Numbered from the stretch's first letter, positions 1 through 8,570 are shown. The stretch is 64,000 nt of DNA from AWTP1-13 sp963797005 (GCA_963797005.1 CAWCOF010000004.1:134407-198406), one strand, 5' to 3'. Notes: generated by a model not told the origin, from the letters alone. Translations and numbers: made by a program.

Positions 1-81
1 TTCGAGCTACACGACGGAGACCGCTTCACGACGCGGGCGGGCGCCGCGGGATCGATCGAGGTGGAGCGGGAGGGCAAATAG
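1..81 (+). CDS. C-terminal fragment of an unidentified protein
   Basis: The first 26 codons of the window are open in frame 1 and end at a TAG at 79-81. The peptide is short, acidic and ends in a Glu/Lys-rich stretch; I do not recognise a family. It is most likely the tail of a gene that begins outside the window, on the same strand as the transporter that follows. About 95 bp of spacer separate it from the palindromic repeat upstream of that transporter. Confidence 0.45.
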   Translation, partial: FELHDGDRFTTRAGAAGSIEVEREGK

Positions 82-177
82 CCCAAGCGTTCCCCTTATC
101 TGATTGGGTATGGCTACCGGCGCTGAAGACGTATGCGTTTGCCGGCGATTGACGTCGCGCCCGGAGCGCCCCCATAG

Positions 178-252
178 CTAGTGTGATTCAGATCGCGAAA
201 TTCGTACCGAGTTCGCGGCATGGGGAGACGAATTTCGCGATCAGGACACCAG
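178..252. repeat. CTAGTGT-type palindromic element, copy 1
   Basis: A perfect 15-bp inverted repeat (191-205 against 228-242, starting GATCGCGAAATT) encloses a 22-nt loop. It is framed by CTAGTGTGATTCA on the left and AGGACACCAG on the right. The same framework and arm sequence recur at 7015-7089, and a variant recurs at 7103-7179. The element ends four bases before the ATG of the MFS gene, so it supplies that gene's leader. Confidence 0.8.
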
Positions 253-255
253 GCC

Positions 256-1458
256 ATGACCATCGCCGCCACTGTCTCGCGTCGCCCGCTCTTGCCGCTC
301 CTCCTTGCGCTGAGCGGGGCGCATCTCCTCAACGACCTGATCGCGTCGATGATCCCGGCCATGTACCCGCTTCTCAAGGCGGCGTACCGGCTGGACTTCA
401 CGCAGATCGGGCTGATCACGCTGGCCTTCCACGCGACGGCGTCGCTGCTGCAGCCCGTCCTGGGCCACGTGACCGACCGCAAGCCGTGGGCCTACGCGAT
501 GGTCGCGGGCATGGGCTCGACCCTGATGGGGATCGTCGGGCTCGCTTCGGCCAGCAACTACGCGATGGTGCTCGTCTCGGTGGCGCTGGTGGGGCTCGGC
601 TCGGCCGTTTTCCATCCGGAGGCCACGCGCATGGCGCGTCATGCGGCGGCCGGCCAGCAGGGCTTTGCCCAGGGCATATTCCAGATCGGCGGACATGCCG
701 GATACGCGACGGGGCCGCTGCTTGCCGCCATGATCGTCGTCCCGCGCGGGCAGGCCAGCCTCGCCTGGATGTCCGTGGTCGCCCTCCTGGCGATGGCGCT
801 GATGGTGTGGACGGGCGCGCGCTATTCTCAGATGCGCAGCGCCCAGATCGCCGAGACGAAAACGCAGGCTGCCGGTGGCGGCGTGGCGGCACCCGCTCTC
901 GCGGGCAGGCCCGTGCTGATCGCGATGGCCGTCCTCGTCGTGCTGCTGCTGTCGAAGGGGGCCTACACCGCAGCGTTCACGTCCTACTACACCTTCTATC
1001 TCATCGAGCGGTTCGGTGTGTCGGTGCAGCTTTCGCAGGTGATGCTGTTCCTCTACCTCGTCGTCGGGGCGTTCGGCGTCATTGCCGGCGGCATGGTCGG
1101 CGACCGCATCGGCCGCCGCCGCGTCATCTGGATCTCGATCCTCGGGTCGCTTCCGTTCGCGCTTCTGCTGCCCTACGTGGACCTGTTCTGGACCGGCGTG
1201 CTGAGCGTTCTGATCGGCTTTGTCATGGCGAGCGCGTTCTCGTCGATCCTGATCTATGCGATCGACCTGGTGCCGCATCGCGTGGGTCTCGTGGGCGGAC
1301 TGTTCTACGGCTTGGCGTTCGGGCTCGGTGGTATTACGGCCGCCGCTCTCGGGCTCCTCGCCGACCAGATCGGCATCATCGCGGTGTTCAAGCTCTGCTC
1401 ATGGCTGCCGGCGCTGGGCCTGCTCACGTTCCTGTTGCCCAAGTGGTCCGGCCGGTGA
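256..1458 (+). CDS. Fsr-like MFS transporter (fosmidomycin-resistance type)
   Basis: A 400-residue inner-membrane protein with about 12 hydrophobic segments, typical of the major facilitator superfamily. The early HLLNDL segment, the VTDRKP loop after helix 2 and the GSAVFHPEATR motif near residue 125 are hallmarks of the Fsr (fosmidomycin-resistance) subfamily of drug exporters. Family members expel small drugs with proton uptake; the substrate here cannot be read from sequence. I chose the ATG at 256. A GTG-type start at 220 would read through the palindromic repeat and adds nothing conserved. The 3' end overlaps the convergent minus-strand gene by 60 bp, within the last transmembrane helix. 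Confidence 0.85.
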   Translation: MTIAATVSRRPLLPLLLALSGAHLLNDLIASMIPAMYPLLKAAYRLDFTQIGLITLAFHATASLLQPVLGHVTDRKPWAYAMVAGMGSTLMGIVGLASASNYAMVLVSVALVGLGSAVFHPEATRMARHAAAGQQGFAQGIFQIGGHAGYATGPLLAAMIVVPRGQASLAWMSVVALLAMALMVWTGARYSQMRSAQIAETKTQAAGGGVAAPALAGRPVLIAMAVLVVLLLSKGAYTAAFTSYYTFYLIERFGVSVQLSQVMLFLYLVVGAFGVIAGGMVGDRIGRRRVIWISILGSLPFALLLPYVDLFWTGVLSVLIGFVMASAFSSILIYAIDLVPHRVGLVGGLFYGLAFGLGGITAAALGLLADQIGIIAVFKLCSWLPALGLLTFLLPKWSGR

Positions 1459-2025
1459 AGCAAGCCCCAGGCCGATGGAGAAGGCGACGGCCGGCTGCCA
1501 GACGATGAACAAAACCCGTGCATCGATGATGTTGCGGTCACCCAGGTAGAAGAGGAGGCCGGCGGCGGCTCCGACCGCGCAGGTCACGGCAAAGCGACGG
1601 GGCCGGCGCAACCCCACCGCAAACTGCGCAGCGCCAAGCTGCGTCAGGCCCGCGCCCACCGCGCCGCCCACCAGCCCGGCCAGCAACGGGCCAACGTGAC
1701 CGGCGTCGCCGCCGCCCACCTGATGCAGCCGGATGGCTGTGAAGATGGCAGCGCTCCAGGCATACATGGTGCTGACCAGCAGGACCGGCGCGGCCAGAAC
1801 CCGCCGCTGCCGTATGGCGATGTCGCCGGCAACGACGGCGCCAAACAGGAGTCCGATCGGCAGCATCTCGGCGCTCAGGAAAAACAGTTTGGCCAGCGGA
1901 TCGAGCAGCTCGATCCGGAGCGTGAAGCCGACCGCCGCCGATAAGAGGCCGGACACCAGCCCGAGCGCGGCCAGCGATAGGCTCGGTCGCTCGCGCCAGA
2001 TCGTCTTTGCCGACACTGCGGACAT
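1399..2025 (-). CDS. multi-pass membrane protein of unknown function
   Basis: A 208-residue protein with six or seven hydrophobic segments separated by short basic loops, ending in a Gln/Arg-rich tail. I do not recognise the family. The hydrophobic pattern, the codon bias and the lack of a better frame support a real gene. The 3' end overlaps the MFS transporter convergently by 60 bp, which is unusual but tolerable because the overlapping part is the hydrophilic tail. It lies 31 bp downstream of the recO stop on the same strand and could be cotranscribed with recO. Confidence 0.6.
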   Translation of the reverse strand: MSAVSAKTIWRERPSLSLAALGLVSGLLSAAVGFTLRIELLDPLAKLFFLSAEMLPIGLLFGAVVAGDIAIRQRRVLAAPVLLVSTMYAWSAAIFTAIRLHQVGGGDAGHVGPLLAGLVGGAVGAGLTQLGAAQFAVGLRRPRRFAVTCAVGAAAGLLFYLGDRNIIDARVLFIVWQPAVAFSIGLGLASPAGPLGQQEREQAQRRQP

Positions 2026-2056
2026 GGGATGGGACTTGCCTCGTGTGATGAGAAGC

Positions 2057-2782
2057 TCAGGCCGGCCGGCGAAGATACGACAACAGGCGGCTCCTGGCTT
2101 CGGGCAGCGCCATCTCGCGCGGGGCGAGCACGCGGGCTTCGAGGAAGTGCCCGGTCAGGGCGAATCCGGCTGTCAGGTCCTGCTCGGTCACGGCGCCCGT
2201 CGCCTTCGCGCGCAGGAAGGCAGGCAAGGCCAGCAGCCGGTCCTTGTAGGGTTCGCCGGCCTCCGCCGACACCGCCCGCCCCGACTTTGGCGAGACATAG
2301 ACGAGGTCCGCCGTCTTGCCGGTGGCGGCGCAGGAGGAAAGATCGAGGCCGTAGCCCAGCTCGTCGAGCAGCGCCAGCTCCCAGCGCACCACGAGCGCGG
2401 GCCACACGGCGGCATCGTCGAGATAACCCAGGACGAACAGCGTCACCTCGAACAGGTTGGGGTGCGGATCGCGCTCGGGCAGGAGCCGCGCCAGCGCCGC
2501 CATCGAGGTCATGGCGGCAAGCGCCGCCTTGTCCTCCATCACCTCGCCGGCGTAGCTCTTGCGCAGCTCCAGCGTGAAGTGGCCGAGATGATCGGCAAGG
2601 CGCGCCTTCCAGGCGGCATCGACGTGGTTGCCGATCTGCAGGATGGGCCGCAGCTTGCGCGAGCGTCCGCCGTGCACGAGGCCGAGGTGTCGCCCATGCT
2701 GTCTGGTGAACAGCTCGAGCACGGCGCCGGCTTCGCCGTGCTGGCGCACGCTCAGGACCACGCCTTCATCGGACCAGTGCAT
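2057..2782 (-). CDS. recO: DNA repair protein RecO
   Basis: A 241-residue RecO: it begins with the N-terminal OB fold (WSDEGVVLSVRQHGE, then LFTRQHGRHLGLVHGG) and continues into the helical C-terminal domain. RecO works with RecR to load RecA onto SSB-coated single-stranded DNA in gap repair. In many alphaproteobacteria recO directly follows era. Here it is separated from era by a nitroreductase-like gene and an IS110 relic (2856-4496), although all genes keep the same strand. Length is normal for the family, and the ATG at 2782 precedes the conserved start of the OB fold. Confidence 0.92.
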   Translation of the reverse strand: MHWSDEGVVLSVRQHGEAGAVLELFTRQHGRHLGLVHGGRSRKLRPILQIGNHVDAAWKARLADHLGHFTLELRKSYAGEVMEDKAALAAMTSMAALARLLPERDPHPNLFEVTLFVLGYLDDAAVWPALVVRWELALLDELGYGLDLSSCAATGKTADLVYVSPKSGRAVSAEAGEPYKDRLLALPAFLRAKATGAVTEQDLTAGFALTGHFLEARVLAPREMALPEARSRLLSYLRRPA

Positions 2783-2855
2783 GCGCGAGGTTTAGACTGG
2801 CCGCTGGCATCCGGGAAGCGGCTTGGCAAACCGGACGTGCGGCTGCCCCTGTTTG

Positions 2856-3935
2856 CTATGTGATGACCTTCTCGACGGGGCGGCGCAGCGACTTGGGCAG
2901 GTCGGGACCGGTGCCGAATTGCATGACGAGATCCGGCACCCGATCGCCGATGCCGAGAAACGAGGCAAGCTGACGGCGCAGCGGCGGCACCTCGATCGGC
3001 TGATTGATGAAGGCGTGCTTCAAGCCGAGTGCGGTGGCCTGCAGGGCGAAGCGCTGGCAGGCGCGTCCGGCCTCGACCCAATGGGCCTTGTCGCTGCGCT
3101 CGGAGACGAACACCGCGACGCCCGCCGAGCTTTCGATGTGCAGCCGGTACTTTTCGTTCTCACCGCGCTCGGTGAACACCAGCGGCAGCAGTAGGCGCGC
3201 GAGCCAAGTCGGCAATTCGGGATTGCCGGAGGCGCGGGCGGAAAGCCCGTCCATGGTCGCAACCGCTTGCGCCTCGTTGAAGCGCAGCCAGCTTTTCAGC
3301 TCGTCGAGGAAGGCCTTGTCGCGCATCTGCGCCGTGTTGGCCTGGACCACGTAGTCGGTGATGTTGGCGATGCGGGCGCGATCGGTGAGGAGGATGACCG
3401 ACGCGCCGGCTCCCGTGCCGGCCTGCTCGAGGAGGCGCAAGGCCTCGTTGGTCGCGGGCTTGCCGTTGTAGGGCGCGCGCGTGCTCTGGCGGCGCGGGAT
3501 GGCGGCGAACAGCGCGGAGGACACCGGCGGCGCCTGCTCGAGCAAGACCGCGACCGTGTCGGCCGCGACGGCCGGGGTCGCCTTCAGCCCAGCCGCGGCG
3601 GCGGCATGGACGAGGTTCTCCACGGCACATCCAAGGCTTGCGAACACATGGTGGTCGTCGGGATCGACGGCGGGACACCTGCGGGCAAAATCCGGAGCGA
3701 TCGTGATCCGGTTTCCGCCGATCGTGAACTTCCACGGCTGAGTGTTGTGGCTGTTGGCGGCCAGCGTGGCATAGCGCACCAGCTCATGCCGCCCGCCGTC
3801 GGGCCGGAACGGCGCCCAGGTGGCGGTGACGGCGTCCTGATACGACATGGTGTTTCCTGCGCGTGCCGGTGCCGGAGGCAAGCCTGGCAGGACGAGGCCC
3901 GCGCTGCCAGCGAGAAATCCGCGTCTGCTGAGCAT
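2856..3935 (-). CDS. Tat-exported nitroreductase-family (Acg-like) flavoprotein
   Basis: A 359-residue protein. The start at 3935 gives a twin-arginine signal (SRRGFLAGSAGLVLPG followed by an Ala-rich cleavage region), implying folded export with a bound cofactor. The mature part has the motif AANSHNTQPWKF near residue 60, a paired PRRQSTRAPYNG segment, and a C-terminal region seen in Acg-family putative FMN-binding oxidoreductases of the nitroreductase superfamily. Family knowledge suggests FMN binding; the substrate is unknown. The reading frame stays open upstream into IS110 debris, so a longer call to 4391 would be wrong. It sits between recO and an IS110 relic and looks like an insertion into the era-recO operon. 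Confidence 0.82.
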   Translation of the reverse strand: MLSRRGFLAGSAGLVLPGLPPAPARAGNTMSYQDAVTATWAPFRPDGGRHELVRYATLAANSHNTQPWKFTIGGNRITIAPDFARRCPAVDPDDHHVFASLGCAVENLVHAAAAAGLKATPAVAADTVAVLLEQAPPVSSALFAAIPRRQSTRAPYNGKPATNEALRLLEQAGTGAGASVILLTDRARIANITDYVVQANTAQMRDKAFLDELKSWLRFNEAQAVATMDGLSARASGNPELPTWLARLLLPLVFTERGENEKYRLHIESSAGVAVFVSERSDKAHWVEAGRACQRFALQATALGLKHAFINQPIEVPPLRRQLASFLGIGDRVPDLVMQFGTGPDLPKSLRRPVEKVIT

Positions 3936-3960
3936 TCCACCTCCGGATCGAGCGCATCTG

Positions 3961-4018
3961 TCATCCCGGAATTTCGCCCCGGCTCGGAGGCCGGGGCAAG
4001 CTGCGAAATATCCGGGAC
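3961..4018. repeat. intergenic palindrome of REP type
   Basis: Nested inverted repeats: TCCCGGAATTTCGC (3964-3977) pairs imperfectly with GCGAAATATCCGGGA (4003-4017), and an inner CCCCGG/CCGGGG pair closes the loop. It lies just upstream of the nitroreductase start and abuts the 3' side of the IS110 relic. Confidence 0.65.
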
Positions 4019-4039
4019 CGTATCCGCGCAGCCGCTGCT

Positions 4040-4496
4040 TGCCGGCCGGGAGTGATCCTTCGGCGTGAGCCCCAGCCAGGCGGCAAAGTCTCTGCGCGAT
4101 CGGAACGCGCGGGGATCGGGCACCTTCATCACCAGCAAGGCGGCGCCGATCGGGCCGACGCCGGGGACCTCCAGCGAGCGCCGGCTCGTCGCGTCGCGCC
4201 GCTGCCAGGCACCCAGCCGCGCTGCGATGCGGCAAAGCCGCAGCTCGAGCCGGCATAGTCCGCGCCCAGTGTGCCGAACATCTCCTTGGCCAGCTCCGGC
4301 AGCTGCGCGTCGGCTGCGATGCGCACCAGCAGCGGCCCGATCTTGTCGAGCCCCTTGGCCGCCACCAGTCCGAACTCGGCGGCGTAGCCACGGATCGTAT
4401 TGCTCAGCTGCGTGCGGCGCGCGACAGCTGCTCGCGCACGCCCACCAGCATCAGGGCGGCCTGCTGCTCGGCGCTCTTCACCGGCACAAAGCGCAT
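4040..4496 (-). pseudogene. IS110-family transposase relic
   Basis: Fragments in several minus-strand frames match one IS110 transposase in order. These are FVPVKSAEQQAALML (from 4493), then NTIRGYAAEFGLVAAKGLDKIG (about 4400-4330), then PGVGPIGAALLVMKVPDPRAF and DFAAWLGLTPKDHS (about 4170-4048). A TGA and at least two frame changes separate them. The N-terminal RuvC-like part and the segment after the GLTP motif are missing, so about 450 bp of a roughly 1-kb gene remain. It cannot be functional. It lies between era and the nitroreductase gene and is flanked by small palindromes. Confidence 0.85.
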
Positions 4497-4601
4497 GCGG
4501 GGGCATGGCCAGGGCCAAGCAGCGAGGGTGCCCCGGATTCCTGGGTCCCGGCTCTACGCGCTGGCGCGCTCCGGCCGGGATGACAACGCTCATTCCTTCG
4601 C

Positions 4602-5510
4602 TCATTCCTTCGGAAAGGCGAGGCCAAGCTCGCGATAGCGCTCGGGGTCGTTCTCCCAACCCTCGCGCACCTTGACGTGCAGGAAAAGGTGCACGGGCTT
4701 TTCCAGGATCCCGGCCAGCTCCTTCCGCGCCTGCATGGAGAGCTGCTTGATCATGGCGCCGCCATGGCCGAGCACGATGCTCTTCTGGCTGTCGCGCTGG
4801 ACATAGATCGTCTGCTCGATGCGGACCGCCCCCTTTTTCTCCGTCCAGTCCGTGGTCTCGACCGTGGCCTGATAGGGCAGCTCGTCGTGCAGGCGGTCGT
4901 AGAGCTTCTCGCGGGTGATCTCGGCGGCAAGCAGCCGCAACGGCGTATCGGAGATATCCTCCTCGGGGTAGTGCCAGGGGCCGGGCGCCACGGCGCCTGC
5001 CAGATGCGACTTCAGAGCGCCGACGCCGTCCCCGGTGAGAGCCGAGATCATGAACGTGTGCTTGAAGGGGACGAGCGCGTTGAGCTGGTGCGCGAGCGCG
5101 AGCAGGTGCTCCTTTTTCACGCGATCGATCTTGTTGAGCGCCAGCACCAGCGATGCTTTGGACCTGTCGAGCTTGCCGAGGATGCGCTCGGCATCCTCCT
5201 CGAGCCCCTTCGCCGCGTCGATCAGAACGACGACGATGTCGGCGTCGCCCGCCCCGCCCCAGGCAGCCTCCACCATGGCCCGGTCGAGGCGGCGCCGCGG
5301 CGCGAAGATGCCGGGCGTGTCGATGAACACGAGCTGGCTCTTGCCCTCGATGGCGATGCCGCGGATCGGCATGCGCGTCGTCTGCACCTTGCGGCTGACG
5401 ATCGACACCTTGGCGCCGACCAGCTGATTGACGAGGGTGGACTTGCCGGCATTCGGTGCGCCGATCACGGCGATGAAGCCGCAACGGCTCTCGGGGCCCG
5501 CGTCAGTCAT
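4602..5510 (-). CDS. era: GTPase Era
   Basis: A 302-residue Era. The G domain shows G1 GAPNAGKST (near residue 17), G3 DTPG, G4 NKID and a G5-like SALTGDG. The C-terminal KH domain carries the GHGGAMIK signature near residue 245. Era binds the 3' end of 16S rRNA and assists small-subunit maturation. The start overlaps the rnc stop by 8 bp, as expected for the rnc-era operon. The next gene downstream is not recO as usual but an IS110 relic. Confidence 0.96.
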   Translation of the reverse strand: MTDAGPESRCGFIAVIGAPNAGKSTLVNQLVGAKVSIVSRKVQTTRMPIRGIAIEGKSQLVFIDTPGIFAPRRRLDRAMVEAAWGGAGDADIVVVLIDAAKGLEEDAERILGKLDRSKASLVLALNKIDRVKKEHLLALAHQLNALVPFKHTFMISALTGDGVGALKSHLAGAVAPGPWHYPEEDISDTPLRLLAAEITREKLYDRLHDELPYQATVETTDWTEKKGAVRIEQTIYVQRDSQKSIVLGHGGAMIKQLSMQARKELAGILEKPVHLFLHVKVREGWENDPERYRELGLAFPKE

Positions 5511-6201
5511 GCGGCCACACGCCTTCGCGTCTCAGCAGCGCCGTGGCGGCCGCCTGCTCGGCCGTCCGCTTGCTGGCACCCTGCCCCCGCGCCGGCTTCC
5601 TGCCCTTGATGCGCACCTCGGTCGTGAAGGAGGGCGCGTGATCCGGCCCCGAGCGCGCAACCTCGGTGTAGTGCGGCAGGTCGAGGCCTTGCCCCTGGGC
5701 CCATTCCTGCAGTGCCGATTTGGCATCGGGCCCTTTTGCGTCCGACACCTCGAGCTTGGAGCCCCAGTGGGCGCGCACGATGTCGCGCGCCTTTTCGTAG
5801 CCGGCCTCGAGGAAGATCGCGCCCAGCAGCGCCTCGCAGGCATCGGCGAGGATGGTGGTCTTGTCGCGCCCGCCGCTGCCGTCCTCCGACTCGCTCAAGA
5901 CCAGATGGGGCCCGAGATCCAGCGTGCGCGCGATCTCGGCACAGGTGGAGCCCTTGACGAGGCCGTTGAAGAGCCGGGCAAGCTCGCCCTCGGTTGCCGA
6001 TGGGTAGATCTCGTTGAGCAGCTCGGCGACCGCGAGGCCCAGGACCCGATCGCCGAGGAACTCCAGGCGCTCGTTGTCGCGGCGCTTGGCGGTCGCCTGC
6101 CGCACGCTGGCATGCGTCAGCGCCCTCTTGAGCAGGCTGCGGTCCTTGAAATGATGGCCGACGCGCGCCTCGAGCCCCTTCTGCTTGCGGGCAGCAGCCA
6201 C
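5503..6201 (-). CDS. rnc: ribonuclease III
   Basis: A 232-residue RNase III. The signature ERLEFLGDRVLGL lies near residues 44-56 and holds the catalytic acidic residues. A second catalytic stretch, ADACEALLGAIFLEAG, follows near residue 117, and a C-terminal double-stranded RNA binding domain closes the protein. The enzyme cleaves double-stranded RNA in rRNA precursor processing and mRNA turnover. It lies 6 bp downstream of lepB and overlaps era, so the three genes form a tight minus-strand operon. Confidence 0.96.
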   Translation of the reverse strand: MAAARKQKGLEARVGHHFKDRSLLKRALTHASVRQATAKRRDNERLEFLGDRVLGLAVAELLNEIYPSATEGELARLFNGLVKGSTCAEIARTLDLGPHLVLSESEDGSGGRDKTTILADACEALLGAIFLEAGYEKARDIVRAHWGSKLEVSDAKGPDAKSALQEWAQGQGLDLPHYTEVARSGPDHAPSFTTEVRIKGRKPARGQGASKRTAEQAAATALLRREGVWPHD

Positions 6202-6207
6202 GGCGCG

Positions 6208-6975
6208 TCAACGGACGAGATGGAAGATCCTGCCCCAGCGGATGTCGAGGGGCCAGGTCCAGGGACTAGTCAGTCGGAAGGCGTTCGGGTCGTCGACGGC
6301 GGCGGAGAAGAAGATGATCTCGGCGCGCCCGACGAAGTTGTCATAGGGCACGTAGCCCACGCCGTAGCGCGGCGACTGCTCGCGGCTGTCGGTCGAGTTG
6401 TCGCGGTTGTCGCCCATCATGAAGTAGTGCCCGGGCGGCACCTTGTAGGTGATGGTGTTGTCGAACTGCCCGTTGGGTATGGAGTCGAGCACGTAATACT
6501 TGACGCCGTTGGGCAGTGTCTCCTCGTAGCGCGGGATCGGCCGGCTCTCCTCCGGCGCGTAGAAATCGCCCTTGCGCACCTTGGGAACAGCCTGGCCGTT
6601 GATGTAGAGGACGCCGCCGCGCACGGCGATCTCGTCGCCGGGCAGGCCGATGACCCTCTTGATGAAGTCGGTCGAATTGTCGCGCGGCAGCTTGAAGACG
6701 GCGACGTCGCCGCGCTTGGGCTTGCCGCCAAAGATGCGGCCCCTGAACGGGACGATGCCCCAGGGGAACGAGTAGCGGCTGTAGCCGTAGGACAGCTTCG
6801 ACACGAACAGATAGTCGCCGACGAGCAGGGTCTGCTTCATCGAGCCCGAGGGAATGTTGAAGGGCTGATAGAAGAAGATGCGAACGATCATCGCCAGGAT
6901 GAGGGCATGGACGACGATCTTGACCGTCTCGCGCCAGCCGCTCTCCGTCGCCCTGTTGGCCTTTTGCAAGCTCAT
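6208..6975 (-). CDS. lepB: signal peptidase I
   Basis: A 255-residue type I signal peptidase. One N-terminal membrane helix (about residues 18-36) precedes the catalytic motif PSGSMKQTL, with Ser45 as nucleophile. The general-base lysine is Lys106 in FIKRVIGLPGDE, and a box-E-like GDNRDNS motif lies near residue 167. It removes signal peptides from exported pre-proteins at the periplasmic face of the inner membrane. It heads the lepB-rnc-era set. Two CTAGTGT-type palindromes (7015-7179) lie between acpS and lepB and would be in the leader if acpS and lepB are cotranscribed. Confidence 0.96.
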   Translation of the reverse strand: MSLQKANRATESGWRETVKIVVHALILAMIVRIFFYQPFNIPSGSMKQTLLVGDYLFVSKLSYGYSRYSFPWGIVPFRGRIFGGKPKRGDVAVFKLPRDNSTDFIKRVIGLPGDEIAVRGGVLYINGQAVPKVRKGDFYAPEESRPIPRYEETLPNGVKYYVLDSIPNGQFDNTITYKVPPGHYFMMGDNRDNSTDSREQSPRYGVGYVPYDNFVGRAEIIFFSAAVDDPNAFRLTSPWTWPLDIRWGRIFHLVR

Positions 6976-7014
6976 GCTCTCTGGTTTCGCCGCGTGATCC
7001 GCCCGAAGTTCGAA

Positions 7015-7089
7015 CTAGTGTCCTGATCGCGAAATTCGTCGCAACTTGCGGCTTGCTCGGAACGAATTTCGCGATCTGAAGGACACTAG
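7015..7089. repeat. CTAGTGT-type palindromic element, copy 2
   Basis: The best-preserved copy: CTAGTGTCC at the left end mirrors GGACACTAG at the right end. Inside are perfect 15-bp arms (7025-7039 and 7062-7076) with the same sequence as copy 1 at 191-242 and a 22-nt loop of different sequence. It lies between lepB and acpS. Confidence 0.85.
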
Positions 7090-7102
7090 CAAATAATTGT
7101 TC

Positions 7103-7179
7103 CTAGTGTGATTTAGATCGAGAAGTCCGCTCCACCACCCAGCCGAACGCGATGTAGCGGACTTCTCGATCATCACACT
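7103..7179. repeat. CTAGTGT-type palindromic element, copy 3 (variant stem)
   Basis: It starts with CTAGTGTGAT and ends with ATCACACT. The inner arms (7116-7131 and 7156-7171) pair perfectly over 16 bp, but their sequence, GATCGAGAAGTCCGCT, differs from copies 1 and 2 at several positions. Each difference is matched by the complementary change in the other arm. It lies 13 bp from copy 2. Confidence 0.8.
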
Positions 7180-7249
7180 CGCCCGAGCCTCGCCTGGAGC
7201 CTTCGTATAGCGGGTTGCCGTCGCCGCCGCAATTCGACGCGCGTTGCGC

Positions 7250-7666
7250 TCAGTCTTTTTTGGTCGCCCCGGCCGGGACGGTAGAAATGACGACCATGGC
7301 CTGCGCCAGCGGAAAGTCGTCGGTCAGCGTGATGTCGATGCGCGCTTCGCTGCCCCCGGGGGTGATGCGCCTGAGCTGTTCGGCCGCACCACCCGTCAGG
7401 ACCATGGTGGGGCGGCCCGAGCGCAGATTGACGACGCCCATGTCCCGCCAGTAGACGCCCTTCCTGAGCCCGGTGCCCAGCGCCTTGGCGCAGGCCTCCT
7501 TGGCCGCGAAGCGCTTGGCATAGGAGGCCGCGCGCGCCCGGCGGCGATCGGATTTCTGCCGCTCCGTGTCGGTGAAGACGCGGGCGAGGAAGCGCTCGCC
7601 GTAGCGCTCGATCGTCTTTTCGATGCGGCGGATGTCGATGAGGTCGTTGCCGACGCCCAGGATCAT
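7250..7666 (-). CDS. acpS: holo-[acyl-carrier-protein] synthase
   Basis: A 138-residue AcpS. The N-terminal metal-binding motif GVGNDLIDIRRIE (residues 4-16) and the RFAAKEACAKALG motif near residue 52 are diagnostic. The enzyme transfers 4'-phosphopantetheine from CoA to a serine of apo-acyl carrier protein, which activates fatty acid synthesis. The start overlaps the stop of pdxJ by 4 bp, so the two are translationally coupled. The C-terminus is slightly longer than in short AcpS proteins but has no added domain. Confidence 0.94.
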   Translation of the reverse strand: MILGVGNDLIDIRRIEKTIERYGERFLARVFTDTERQKSDRRRARAASYAKRFAAKEACAKALGTGLRKGVYWRDMGVVNLRSGRPTMVLTGGAAEQLRRITPGGSEARIDITLTDDFPLAQAMVVISTVPAGATKKD

Positions 7667-8481
7667 GCGCGTCCTCGCGTCCGCCTCGGGGCGGTTGCGC
7701 GCCCGCGTGCCTCGTCCATGAGCACGCGCATGCGCTCGATCGCCGGCGTGAGCCCGCTGAAGATCGCCTCGCCGAGGAGGAAATGGCCGATGTTGAGCTC
7801 GACGATCTCCGGGATGCGCGCCACTGCGCCGACCGTGTTGAACGTGAGGCCATGGCCGGCGTGCACCTCGAGGCCCGCCGCAGCTGCCGCCTTCGCCGCG
7901 GCCTCGAGCCGGGCAAGCTCGCGCGCGAGGCCCGCGGCATCGTCCTGGAGCGCGCGCTCGCAGTAGGCACCCGTGTGCAGCTCGACCACCTGCGCGCCAA
8001 GCCTGTGGGCAGTCTCGATCGCCTTGGCATCGGGCTCGATGAACAGCGATACGCGGATGCCCGCTCCCTTCAGCGCCTCCACGTAGTGACGCAGGTGGTT
8101 CTCGCCGCGCACCACGTCCAGTCCGCCTTCGGTGGTTATCTCCTCCCGCTTCTCGGGGACGAGGCAGCAGGCGTGGGGGATGTGGCGCAGGGCGATGCCG
8201 AGCATCTCCTCGGTCGCGGCCATCTCGAGATTGAGCGGGCGTGTCAGCTCGCTCTTGAGGCGGGCGATGTCGGTGTCGGAGATGTGGCGGCGGTCCTCGC
8301 GCAGGTGCGCGGTGATGCCGTCGGCGCCGGCGGCTATGGCCAGGTGGGCGGCGCGCAATGGATCGGGATGACGCCCGCCGCGCGCGTTGCGGATGGTTGC
8401 AACGTGGTCGATGTTGACGCCGAGGCGCAGGTGCGCCGGGTCACGTTGTGCTCGGGTCGTCGCCACCTTGGGCACTCGCAA
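7663..8481 (-). CDS. pdxJ: pyridoxine 5'-phosphate synthase
   Basis: A 272-residue PdxJ TIM barrel. The N-terminal GVNIDHVATIRNARGG motif (about residues 22-37) and the later VNIDH-type and GHGLTFNTVG segments are typical. It condenses 1-deoxyxylulose 5-phosphate with 3-amino-2-oxopropyl phosphate to form pyridoxine 5'-phosphate in vitamin B6 synthesis. The first 20 residues precede the conserved barrel, so a later start is possible. It is coupled to acpS by a 4-bp overlap, a common alphaproteobacterial arrangement. Confidence 0.95.
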   Translation of the reverse strand: MRVPKVATTRAQRDPAHLRLGVNIDHVATIRNARGGRHPDPLRAAHLAIAAGADGITAHLREDRRHISDTDIARLKSELTRPLNLEMAATEEMLGIALRHIPHACCLVPEKREEITTEGGLDVVRGENHLRHYVEALKGAGIRVSLFIEPDAKAIETAHRLGAQVVELHTGAYCERALQDDAAGLARELARLEAAAKAAAAAGLEVHAGHGLTFNTVGAVARIPEIVELNIGHFLLGEAIFSGLTPAIERMRVLMDEARGRATAPRRTRGRA

Positions 8482-8570
8482 GGAGCAGGAACGGTCGGCT
8501 CACCTTATAGGGGAGAGCCGCGGGCACATCCAGCGGCCGTGTGGCGTCCCCGGCATCCAGGGGGCCAGCC

